From the NCBI GenBank assembly GCA_009774465.1, contig VSNT01000002.1, positions 1 through 64,000 on the forward strand: a stretch of DNA of 64,000 nucleotides, read 5' to 3'. The position numbers were made by a program, and so were the translations under genes. Below, piece by piece: positions 42,990-50,876 of the stretch. Numbering within the stretch: the stretch's first letter is position 1; each line of letters opens with the position of its first letter. Origin of the DNA: Lachnospiraceae bacterium. GTDB taxonomy: Bacteria; Bacillota; Clostridia; Lachnospirales; Lachnospiraceae. The notes below the pieces were generated by a model. It worked only from the letters and a program-made list of their open reading frames with translations. It did not search any database and had not been told where the DNA came from.

Positions 42990-43828
42990 ATCCAGTTACA
43001 GCAATTATACAGAGGAATTTGTTAAATTATACCAGAAACAGGGGGAGGATGATTGGGAGCATTGTTATGTCCATGTTTATGTTGGTGATGTTTTCCTTTA
43101 TGATGAAATCTTCCATGAGCGGTTTCGGCGAACCAATGAATTATTTAATTGCAGGCGTCATTATTATGACTGTTTTTCAGACGGGTATCAATAATTCGTC
43201 AGATATTCTGTCAGATATTTCGGACGGATATATGAAAGAGGTTATGGTTGCACCCATTGCACGTTCCCAGATTTCAATCGGAAATATCATATCGGGGGCG
43301 GTCGTTTCTACCCTGCAGGGAGCTCTTACCATGATAATCAGCCTGCTCATTGGATTTAGAATCAATGTGCTTCAGATTTTACTGCTGATTGTGGTAATGC
43401 TGGTTTCAGCGATGACCTTCAGCGCAGTCGGATTGTTTTTAGCGACTGTTTCGCGCAATTCCCCTTCGTTCCAGACCATAAGCTCCATGATAATGATGCC
43501 GCTGACATTTGTTTCCGGCGCATATATACCAACCACGATGATGCCGGGTTTTCTTCTTCCGGTCGTATACTTAAATCCGCTTACCTATGTGACGTCTATT
43601 TTCCGGTATATTGCGCTTGGGGCATACAAAATGAGTTCTGCAGAACTTGTGCGGGAGGGAATGGCATTTGATATTTATGGCTTTATCATAACTCCGTTCA
43701 TGGGGCTAATGATTACAGTTCTTATTGGAACAGTCTTCTTTGCGTTAAGTGTTGGAAAGTTTAATCAGGCAGATTTTTCCACGGTAAAAGTAGCAAGGGC
43801 AATGCGGGGAGGCGGAGCTCCAGGATAA
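42986..43828 (+). CDS. ABC-2 exporter permease (DrrB type), pair 1
   Basis: A 280-residue membrane protein with six helices, N-terminal cytoplasmic segment MNPVTAIIQRNLLNYTRNRG and the ABC-2 linker ISDGYMKEVMVAPIARSQI. The FVSGAYIPTTMMPGFL loop before the last helices matches the DrrB group. It pairs with the ATPase just upstream (ATGA overlap). Confidence 0.93.
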   Translation: MNPVTAIIQRNLLNYTRNRGRMIGSIVMSMFMLVMFSFMMKSSMSGFGEPMNYLIAGVIIMTVFQTGINNSSDILSDISDGYMKEVMVAPIARSQISIGNIISGAVVSTLQGALTMIISLLIGFRINVLQILLLIVVMLVSAMTFSAVGLFLATVSRNSPSFQTISSMIMMPLTFVSGAYIPTTMMPGFLLPVVYLNPLTYVTSIFRYIALGAYKMSSAELVREGMAFDIYGFIITPFMGLMITVLIGTVFFALSVGKFNQADFSTVKVARAMRGGGAPG

Positions 43829-43847
43829 GAGCAGAAAGGAAACATTT

Positions 43848-44732
43848 ATGGAATTGCAATTTGAAGATATAGAAAAAAGTTATAAGGACAAGAAAGTTCT
43901 GAAAGGCATTTCTGTCACAATGGGAACAGGGGTTTATGGGCTGCTTGGGCCCAATGGCGCCGGAAAGACGACAATGATCCGAATTATGGCGGATGTGCTG
44001 CGCCCGGACAAAGGACGGATTTTATATAATGGCAGGAACATTCATGATGTAGGCGACGAATACAGGGCGAAAATAGGGTATCTGCCGCAGGATGTGGGCT
44101 TTTACAGTGATTTTACCGGCAGGGATTATCTGGAATATTCTGCCGCGTTAAAGGGCATGGAAAAAGCATACGCAAAAAAGCGGATTGAGGAATTGGCGTA
44201 CAGTGTAGGATTGCAGGAGGATTTAAAGCGGCATTGCTCCACTTATTCGGGAGGGATGCAGCGCAGACTTGGCATAGCGCAGGCGCTTCTTGATAATCCT
44301 GAGATTTTGATTTTGGATGAACCGACTTCCGGACTTGATCCGTTTGAGCGTATCAAATTTCGGAATATCATATCCGCTTATTCAAAAGACCGTCTGGTAC
44401 TGCTTTCCACCCATATTGTATCTGATGTGGAGCAGATTGCCACAAGGATCATGATGATGGAGTATGGTACCATACGACATATACACAGCAGCAGAGAGTA
44501 CATCAAAATGATGGAAAACTATGTCTGGCTTGTGGAAATGCCTGCAGAAGAACTTGTGGAGTATCAAAAGCAGGCAGTTATCAGTAATGTGGCGGCAAAA
44601 GGGGAGCTTATGGAAGTGCGGGTAATTGCTAAATCAAAACCGGCGGACAATGCGGTACAGACCGTGCCCAATCTGGAGGATGCGTATTTATACATTTTCA
44701 ATTTTTTACCGGAAAGTAAGGAGGTCAAGTGA
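43848..44732 (+). CDS. ABC transporter ATP-binding protein, pair 2
   Basis: A 294-residue ATPase: Walker A GPNGAGKTT near residue 37, signature YSGGMQRRLGIAQALL, Walker B ILILDEPTSGLDP and LSTHIVSDV. Its accessory C-terminal domain differs from that of the first ATPase. It is 19 bases behind the first permease and overlaps the second permease start, so all four genes likely form one transcript. Confidence 0.94.
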   Translation: MELQFEDIEKSYKDKKVLKGISVTMGTGVYGLLGPNGAGKTTMIRIMADVLRPDKGRILYNGRNIHDVGDEYRAKIGYLPQDVGFYSDFTGRDYLEYSAALKGMEKAYAKKRIEELAYSVGLQEDLKRHCSTYSGGMQRRLGIAQALLDNPEILILDEPTSGLDPFERIKFRNIISAYSKDRLVLLSTHIVSDVEQIATRIMMMEYGTIRHIHSSREYIKMMENYVWLVEMPAEELVEYQKQAVISNVAAKGELMEVRVIAKSKPADNAVQTVPNLEDAYLYIFNFLPESKEVK

Positions 44733-45934
44733 TGTCATTATACCGTTTTGAACTTGGAAAACTGTTACTCAATAAAAAAACGATCAGTTTACTTGTCTGC
44801 CTGTTTGTGCTTTACAGCCTGATTGGCTTTGCCACTTCCCTGTTCTTAATCGGAAGCGGAGACAGCTATCGTGTTTACGAAGAACTGGCAGCGGACTACG
44901 AAGGTTCCCTTGATGCCGAAAAGGCTGCCTGGGCAAAAAAAGTATATGAAGAAATAAGCACCCGTTATGGAACAGATTCCCGGATGATTGCCAGAAGCAT
45001 CAAAGATCAGCCCGAGACAATGCTGGCACTGAAATACAATGAATTTGCCGGCAGGGTGGATGAGTATTGGAATGGGACGCCGCCGGAGAGTGCAGAGGAA
45101 CCCTATGGGATAGCGCTTTTGCAGTTGAAACTGGAAGAACTTGAAGAACAGGAAAAGCAGAGTACTTTTGAGTACAAAAAACTCTCTGATTCCTTAAAAA
45201 TACTGACTGCGCTTGGTGAACCAAAATTTGCGAATATTTTGTTGTGGGAAAATCTGTTTGTCAACTGGGGAGAACACTTGATGCAGTTTTTGCTGTTTGT
45301 TCCACTGACATTTATTATTGCCCCGGTATTTGCCGTGGAAAGGGAGACGGGCATGGATCATCTGATTTTAAGTTCCCGGAGCGGCAGGCGGAAAATTGTC
45401 ACAGCAAAACTGCTCAGTATTCTTACAGCATCTGTCGCTTTTGTTGTACTGTATGTGGCTGCTACATTCATTTTTGGCTTCCTTCCTCATGCCAGCCTGC
45501 ACGGTTGGGATGCCGCAATACAATCCATTCCCACATATGCCCGGTCTATGTTCGGTTTCAAAGCCTGGCAGTTTGCTGTTATTGGAGCTGCATGGATGAT
45601 TTTCACGGGGGCAGTTTACAGCCTTATCGTTGGACTTGTTTCTTCGCGGATGAAAAGCCAGCGGGGTACTGTAGGAGTGAGCCTTGCAATTCTGTTTATC
45701 AATGTGGGACTGGCGGCGCTGGGAGATGCCGTTACACAGAGAATACAGCCGCTTGTTGACTTTGGACTGGCAAATGTTACATTGATCAAAGAAGTGTTCG
45801 GAGGCTTCAAGTTTTTTGACGTGTTTGGCATGAACATCAGCTATCCGGTTATGGCACTTCTGGTTTTAGGAGTTATGACGCTTCTTATTATTTTTGGAAT
45901 TTATCAGGGACAAAAAGGCAGAACTGCGGCATAG
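44732..45934 (+). CDS. ABC-2 type permease with large extracytoplasmic domain, pair 2
   Basis: A 400-residue permease. One helix near the N-terminus is followed by a 140-residue polar domain (about 45-190, rich in Glu and Lys), then about five helices. The conserved PVFAVERETGMDHLILSSRSGRRKIV is the ABC-2 cytoplasmic linker. ATG at 44732, seven bases after GGAGG, fits better than the GTG at 44729. It pairs with the upstream ATPase. Confidence 0.9.
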   Translation: MSLYRFELGKLLLNKKTISLLVCLFVLYSLIGFATSLFLIGSGDSYRVYEELAADYEGSLDAEKAAWAKKVYEEISTRYGTDSRMIARSIKDQPETMLALKYNEFAGRVDEYWNGTPPESAEEPYGIALLQLKLEELEEQEKQSTFEYKKLSDSLKILTALGEPKFANILLWENLFVNWGEHLMQFLLFVPLTFIIAPVFAVERETGMDHLILSSRSGRRKIVTAKLLSILTASVAFVVLYVAATFIFGFLPHASLHGWDAAIQSIPTYARSMFGFKAWQFAVIGAAWMIFTGAVYSLIVGLVSSRMKSQRGTVGVSLAILFINVGLAALGDAVTQRIQPLVDFGLANVTLIKEVFGGFKFFDVFGMNISYPVMALLVLGVMTLLIIFGIYQGQKGRTAA

Positions 45935-46010
45935 AAGGGGGGCAAATGAAACAATATACGTAAAGGCGCTGCAATTATGTACAAAGTAACCCTGCCTTAC
46001 AGCTTTATTT

Positions 46011-46805
46011 TTACAGCAGCGCCACAACTTCATCCATTTTATAGTTTTTCGCTTTCAGGTTTATGGTCTTTTCCTTAAAAATTTCTTCAATAATCCGGTG
46101 CTCCAAAGACTTTCTGTGTTCCAAATGCGTAAGCAGCCCTTCCATACCCGAAAGTGCATGTGCTTTTCCATAAGACGACTCTTCCAGATATTGAAGCATC
46201 AGGGGAAACCAAAGCTCATTTCCTTTCTCGTCGGAGCGTTCTTTTCTGATTATCTGAATTCCACCTGCAATATCCTCCATATCCAAATAAATGATTTTAT
46301 AGGACTTGTCTGAAAGAACACTTTCTAATCTCCCATAAAAGTCTAAAATTTCCTCATCAGTCATCATCAGATACAGAATCTGGTTTTCAATGATATTTTG
46401 AAAAACAGAACATTCAAAAATCTGCCCTTGTCCATTCCAGTTTTTGAAACGCTCAAAAATCACTTTTTCAAAAGAATCCCTTTCATAGTTTCCATTATAT
46501 ATTTCAAACTTCTCCAGCTCTCTATGAAAGCCGGGAATATCTGTCAATATCCGGGTATAACAAATAATTTTGCGTTCCCCTTCCTCAAATGTTTGTCCTT
46601 TGATATCTTCCTGAATGCTCGGGTAGGAATTTAGTATACTTGTGTATTGCTCTTCTGTCACATATGCACACCAGGCCAGCTCAACCGGGGAGTAATCTCC
46701 CTCCCGAAAAACCCTGTAATCCCCTGAAATTTCAGAAAGCTTTTGTACAAAAGCAGATTTTCCTGCTCCCTGCAGTCCTTCAATAAAATAATTTGTTTTT
46801 TTCAT
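46011..46805 (-). CDS. P-loop NTPase, kinase-like
   Basis: A 264-residue protein. The P-loop is IEGLQGAGKSAFVQKL near the N-terminus, and the rest has the layout of small-molecule kinases (YLDMEDIAG as a possible second-metal strand). No known family name fits firmly; it may act on a nucleoside or antibiotic. It is 11 bases behind the alpha/beta hydrolase in the tight module B run and converges with the ABC cluster. Confidence 0.72.
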   Translation of the reverse strand: MKKTNYFIEGLQGAGKSAFVQKLSEISGDYRVFREGDYSPVELAWCAYVTEEQYTSILNSYPSIQEDIKGQTFEEGERKIICYTRILTDIPGFHRELEKFEIYNGNYERDSFEKVIFERFKNWNGQGQIFECSVFQNIIENQILYLMMTDEEILDFYGRLESVLSDKSYKIIYLDMEDIAGGIQIIRKERSDEKGNELWFPLMLQYLEESSYGKAHALSGMEGLLTHLEHRKSLEHRIIEEIFKEKTINLKAKNYKMDEVVALL

Positions 46806-46816
46806 TCTGCCTGTCC

Positions 46817-47686
46817 TTACTTTAATCCTTTTATAATCATCTGCTTTTCTTTCCTGCTCAGTTCATGAATATGCCCTCTGCCCTGCAGTAAATAGCAGCA
46901 GCTTTGAGGCCACACCTTTCTGCTTCTTTGAAGCACACCTGCCGCAGGAAAAAGGCAATCCTTTTCTGCCGCCATTACCAGCACAGGATTTTTATATTTT
47001 CGCAATTGTTCTTCCCTTTCATTTTGAGGCATAATGGATTTGACTTTGGCATTATCGATACTGCATTTGGCGGTCAGTAAAATATCATTTGAAATAGCTT
47101 CCTTTTTCAACGCCATTGGAAGAATGCATTTTACAAACCATTTTTCTTTATGGGTAAGATAGTACATGCACATTGGAAACATCATGTTAATGCTTTTTAT
47201 GGAGGGTGCATTTTTAATGGCGGAAGGTACCAGTAATACACTTTTTGATATCCTCTCCGGAACTGTACACATAGCCTTAACCAGAATTCCTGCCCCAAAG
47301 GAGCCTCCAAAACAGGAAATATGTTCATACCCCAGCTTTTTAATTACTTCTCCCGCCCATTTTCCATAATCCTGATTAAAAGGGGAAAGAGATGTCTCTG
47401 CGCTTTTTCCGGGATGTCCAATGGTATCCACTGCATAAATATGAAAATGAGGCAGAAGAAAATCACAGTATTTTAAATTGTATGCAGTTGTTGCATTGCC
47501 TCCATGAAATACCAAAAGCGGCGGTTTATCACTTTCTCCGCACTCAATTAAATGCGTCTTTCCAAATAAAGTTTCCACATGAATGTCCTTAAAAGGAATA
47601 TTCAGCTCCTTCATTTGTTTATCATATAGCTCTAAAACCGCTTTTTTTGCTTTTGCACTTCTATATATTGATTTATGTTTGGGCAT
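46817..47686 (-). CDS. Alpha/beta hydrolase
   Basis: A 289-residue serine hydrolase. The oxyanion strand PLLVFHGGNATT, nucleophile serine in FGGSFGAG near residue 130, aspartate in AAEKDCLFPA and histidine in GRGHIHEL form a complete catalytic set. Such enzymes act on esters or amides; the substrate is unknown. ATG at 47686 follows AAGGAAGG by 7 bases. It starts 13 bases behind the module B small gene. Confidence 0.9.
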   Translation of the reverse strand: MPKHKSIYRSAKAKKAVLELYDKQMKELNIPFKDIHVETLFGKTHLIECGESDKPPLLVFHGGNATTAYNLKYCDFLLPHFHIYAVDTIGHPGKSAETSLSPFNQDYGKWAGEVIKKLGYEHISCFGGSFGAGILVKAMCTVPERISKSVLLVPSAIKNAPSIKSINMMFPMCMYYLTHKEKWFVKCILPMALKKEAISNDILLTAKCSIDNAKVKSIMPQNEREEQLRKYKNPVLVMAAEKDCLFPAAGVLQRSRKVWPQSCCYLLQGRGHIHELSRKEKQMIIKGLK

Positions 47687-47699
47687 CAAAAATCCTTCC

Positions 47700-47930
47700 T
47701 TATAGTTCTGCTTGAATCAAGCTGCCAAAGTTTATTTCATCCTGAAAAAGTGTATAAACATATGCTGAACTTTCAAGGTATAATCCCGTATCAACATCTA
47801 TAAGCTTATCAAAAGTCTGAGAATTATAGAAAAGCTGCATTGCTTTATCATATTCCATTTTTAAATCCTTAACTATGTATTCAATTATATCCTGAATATT
47901 ATATTCAACTAGCTGCTCCTGCTTGGTCAT
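47700..47930 (-). CDS. Third-partner small protein (module B)
   Basis: A 76-residue protein resembling the partners in module A (32381-32620) and, less closely, module C (62134-62376): the pattern AMQLFYNSQTFDKL then TGLYLESSAYVYTLFQDE. Its ATG at 47930 overlaps the DUF3990 stop by four bases (ATGA), so it is translationally coupled. No family name is known to me. Confidence 0.72.
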   Translation of the reverse strand: MTKQEQLVEYNIQDIIEYIVKDLKMEYDKAMQLFYNSQTFDKLIDVDTGLYLESSAYVYTLFQDEINFGSLIQAEL

Positions 47931-48436
47931 TGCAAAACACCAACTTTCTTTAAAAATTTTACTGCCTTCTCTGTATGGAATGAACATTGACTCGTTGTTT
48001 CCCGAAAAGTCATCCCTTTTATTAATGATTCCAATGAAATAAAATTATTCTGATATTGTCGGAAAAGCACCGCCATATCATCATTTGCAATCGGTCCCAA
48101 TACTATATCATATTTGTAATCAAAATTACACGCTAAGTCAGTAAAATCAGTGAAAAACTTGTCGCGGTTATTCATTACAAATAATGCCCACTCTTTAGAC
48201 GGAACATTGCCAAAGTTCATTACTTTTAAAACATTGCTTTCTAAAAAATCGTCTGAAATTTCATAAGCATTCACAATTGGCACACCACCATAGATTCTTG
48301 CAACACGATTTGCCATTTTTTGTGCTTGCTCAAATATATTTGTAGTATAAAATCCCCTTCCAAAATCTTTATAAGGTCGACATAACGATAAGTTTATTGA
48401 CTGTATATCAAGATTTGTTCCATGATATAATATCAT
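47927..48436 (-). CDS. DUF3990 protein, PARP-like ART signature (module B)
   Basis: A 169-residue DUF3990 protein. MILYHGTN (His5), YKDFGRGFYTT (Tyr30), LGPIANDD near residue 112 and Gln150 in SQCSFHTEKAVKFLKK line up with modules A and C. The residues between these blocks differ widely, so the copies are old. It overlaps the genes on both sides by four bases. The start at 48436 has GGAGG nine bases upstream. Confidence 0.8.
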   Translation of the reverse strand: MILYHGTNLDIQSINLSLCRPYKDFGRGFYTTNIFEQAQKMANRVARIYGGVPIVNAYEISDDFLESNVLKVMNFGNVPSKEWALFVMNNRDKFFTDFTDLACNFDYKYDIVLGPIANDDMAVLFRQYQNNFISLESLIKGMTFRETTSQCSFHTEKAVKFLKKVGVLQ

Positions 48437-48654
48437 GCCAGCGTACCTCCATTCTTTTTGCAAATCAGCAACATATCATCAATCGCATCTTCAAATGACA
48501 ACGTATGTTCAATCTCATAGTTTTCTTTCAGGAACTCAATTGCCTTATACTCAAACAAAAACCGAAAAGCCTCTTTAATTGGCAAATTATGTCTGTATGC
48601 AAATTCACTGACACAGGCTACCGCATAATTTATTTGTTTTCTTTCTTCACTCAT
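48433..48654 (-). CDS. DUF3791-type small protein (module B)
   Basis: A 73-residue helical protein with the core YAVACVSEFAYRHNLPIKEAF then FLFEYKAIEFLKENYEIEHT, matching the DUF3791 pattern of an aromatic Tyr-Glu-His-Thr block, and an acidic AIDDMLLIC segment near the end. ATG at 48654 follows GAGAGG by 6 bases, just after the methyltransferase stop, and the end overlaps the DUF3990 start (ATGA). Here it precedes DUF3990, unlike in module A. Confidence 0.75.
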   Translation of the reverse strand: MSEERKQINYAVACVSEFAYRHNLPIKEAFRFLFEYKAIEFLKENYEIEHTLSFEDAIDDMLLICKKNGGTLA

Positions 48655-48656
48655 AT

Positions 48657-49454
48657 TCAACCTCTCTCAAAACAATAGTAATTTGTCCTCTTCTGTGCCA
48701 CAATCAAGCCATGTTCGCTATACCCTAAGTTACTTTTTTTATCACAAAGCTCCAAATGCATATCCATAAATGCATCAAAATCCTTTTTGTTCATGTGTTC
48801 AACAATATCTCTGTAAATGAAAACAGGACCGTCCACTGCAATATGATGAAGTATTTTCATCCCATGTTTTTTTAAGTCCTCTTCTACCATCTCAGGCGTT
48901 GACGAATAAAACAATTTACTGTTTTCTATGCAGCCACTATGCATATAATTTATCAAAAAGGAAAAATTATCTTTCAGCTCTTCAAAGTGTGCCATATAAT
49001 TGGCACATCGATTAATATACGAAATCATGTATATGCCATCGTTTTTTAACACTCTAAGTGTTTCAAACAAAGATTTTCTTCTGTCCGTCTCATCACATAA
49101 ATGATAATATGAGCCTAAATTTAAAACAACATCAAAGCTTTGGTCATGAAAACAGGATAAATCCAGAACGTCCCCCTGATAAATGTAATGTAGTTTATCA
49201 TTTTCTGCATTTACAGACTTTATATGGGCTACATTTATTTCCATTAAATCACCTGCATAGACTGTACATCCTATTTCTGCAAGGGGAAACGAATAGATAC
49301 CGCCTCCTGCACATGCATCAAGAACTGACATGCCTTTTTTGCAGTACATTTCTAAATATTTCATTGTGGTAATATATTCAATCTGCCCTGATTGGGACAT
49401 TAAACGTTCACTTTCGTTACATTCTGTGTTATAAAACTTCTGTATTTCCTTCAT
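48657..49454 (-). CDS. SAM-dependent methyltransferase
   Basis: A 265-residue class I methyltransferase. The SAM-binding motif I is VLDACAGGGIYSFPLAEIG, followed by the acidic motif in VYAGDLMEIN and QGDVLDLSCF. The C-terminal part with DMHLELCDKKSNLGYSEHGL is variable. The gene overlaps the phosphatase by four bases and ends at the DUF3791 start, so it is in a tight operon. The substrate is unknown. Confidence 0.92.
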   Translation of the reverse strand: MKEIQKFYNTECNESERLMSQSGQIEYITTMKYLEMYCKKGMSVLDACAGGGIYSFPLAEIGCTVYAGDLMEINVAHIKSVNAENDKLHYIYQGDVLDLSCFHDQSFDVVLNLGSYYHLCDETDRRKSLFETLRVLKNDGIYMISYINRCANYMAHFEELKDNFSFLINYMHSGCIENSKLFYSSTPEMVEEDLKKHGMKILHHIAVDGPVFIYRDIVEHMNKKDFDAFMDMHLELCDKKSNLGYSEHGLIVAQKRTNYYCFERG

Positions 49455-50080
49455 GATATTTCCTTATCTGAGAATAAATTAAATTCAATATCCACAAATC
49501 CCTTTTCGACTTCACAGTACTTTGACAATTTTACTGCACCATCCCAATATTTGATCAAATGAATACTTCCAGGATCAAATTTAACTGTTTTGCTCCCATA
49601 TACAATTTGTCCGTTTGTTACTGCTGTAATGATTGCATATAATATGGCTCCATGAGCCGCCACGAGAATGTTCTGCTTATCCGCATATTTGACTATTTTT
49701 TCAAATACAGAGCGGGCCCTTTTTATTAAGGTCTCAAGCGGTTCCATTTCCGGATAAAAATCATCTTTATACTTTTTTGTTCTTTCCTCAATTGTCAGGC
49801 CTTCACCAGCACCAAAGCAGCGCTCTATCAGCATTGGTTCCAAAACAATATTTTCTTTTTTGTATGAAAGACGATCTGCAATCATTTCTGCACTTTCATA
49901 AGCTCTTGATAAAGGGCTTGAAATAATTAAGTCAATATTATTTTGCTGGCGGGCCAATATCTCTGCTGCGCAGCTGATCTGCATTCTTCCATTTTGATTT
50001 AAGGGAATATCCATATGCCCCTGTAGTCGCCCTGTCCGATTCCAGTCTGTTTCACCATGCCGAAGTAAATATATATTCAT
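49451..50080 (-). CDS. Histidine phosphatase family protein
   Basis: A 209-residue phosphoglycerate-mutase-like phosphatase. The catalytic motif YLLRHGETDWN is at the N-terminus, with the second histidine in VAAHGAILYA near residue 140. Such enzymes remove phosphate from sugars, nucleotides or cofactor intermediates. It is 25 bases behind the radical SAM gene and overlaps the methyltransferase start. Confidence 0.92.
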   Translation of the reverse strand: MNIYLLRHGETDWNRTGRLQGHMDIPLNQNGRMQISCAAEILARQQNNIDLIISSPLSRAYESAEMIADRLSYKKENIVLEPMLIERCFGAGEGLTIEERTKKYKDDFYPEMEPLETLIKRARSVFEKIVKYADKQNILVAAHGAILYAIITAVTNGQIVYGSKTVKFDPGSIHLIKYWDGAVKLSKYCEVEKGFVDIEFNLFSDKEIS

Positions 50081-50105
50081 AACTAATCCTCAATTTTGAG
50101 TTTCT

Positions 50106-50864
50106 CTACCCATCAACCGAATAAGAATCCAGGATACTCATAATACTTTCTTTGTACACATTCCCGTTTAAAACATCTCCATTTGGAGAAAAACTGATAG
50201 CTCGTATGTCCTTCGGATCGTCTTCATAAGGATCGGTAAATTCCGTGTCATTCCCAAAATATTCTTTTAAATGTTTTATGGCATTCCCACTGGGAAAGAT
50301 TATATTCCCGTTGGAACAATTGATTCCCAATAAACGAAACTCTTCCACGATTTCCCTTGTCCGCAGATTATATGGGTTGTCGTCTTCAACGCTGACAAGC
50401 CATGCAGGATGCACTTTAATAGAAACCCCTTCTCTTAAAATGGATTTTGCAAATTTCTTCACATATTGAATTGGAATGGTTTCCTGATGAAATGCATCCA
50501 CGGAAAGTAAAATATTATTTACACCGCTTTTTGCCAACATATGCGCAACTTCATTGATTCTTTTTTCATCTTTGGTGAAATAACCGTTTGTAATGATTTC
50601 CCTCTTTGGTATATCCATTTTCTTACCGGCTTCATGTATTTTACAGACCACTTCAGGATACAAAAGAGGCTCTCCCCCAAAAGTCATCAATGATTGAATT
50701 TGATAATTCTCGCACACATCACAAACCGCTTCTGCGGCAATATCGCCATCTATATATTCTCCATTAGCAACGTGTTCTCCTTCAGAGCAATGTTTACAAT
50801 GTCCTGTACAGGCCATTGTCACAACAAACTCTATTCGGTTTAAATTTTTCAAATATTGATTCAA
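50106..50864 (-). CDS. Radical SAM protein
   Basis: A 252-residue radical SAM enzyme with the cluster motif CTGHCKHC near residue 18 and the SAM-binding block TFGGEPLLYPEVV. The C-terminal NGDVLNGNVYKESIMSIL resembles the end of the barrel in peptide- or small-molecule-modifying members. It lacks a cysteine-rich SPASM extension. The start is TTG at 50864, eight bases behind GGGAGG. It begins 12 bases after the debranching gene ends. Confidence 0.88.
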   Translation of the reverse strand: MNQYLKNLNRIEFVVTMACTGHCKHCSEGEHVANGEYIDGDIAAEAVCDVCENYQIQSLMTFGGEPLLYPEVVCKIHEAGKKMDIPKREIITNGYFTKDEKRINEVAHMLAKSGVNNILLSVDAFHQETIPIQYVKKFAKSILREGVSIKVHPAWLVSVEDDNPYNLRTREIVEEFRLLGINCSNGNIIFPSGNAIKHLKEYFGNDTEFTDPYEDDPKDIRAISFSPNGDVLNGNVYKESIMSILDSYSVDG

Positions 50865-50876
50865 CTTTCTACCTCC

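Noticed and set aside
45965-46022. 8-bp inverted repeat GGCGCTGC/GCAGCGCC as an island boundary or terminator
   Set aside because: The loop is 42 bases and one arm is within the P-loop gene end; too short to claim a function.
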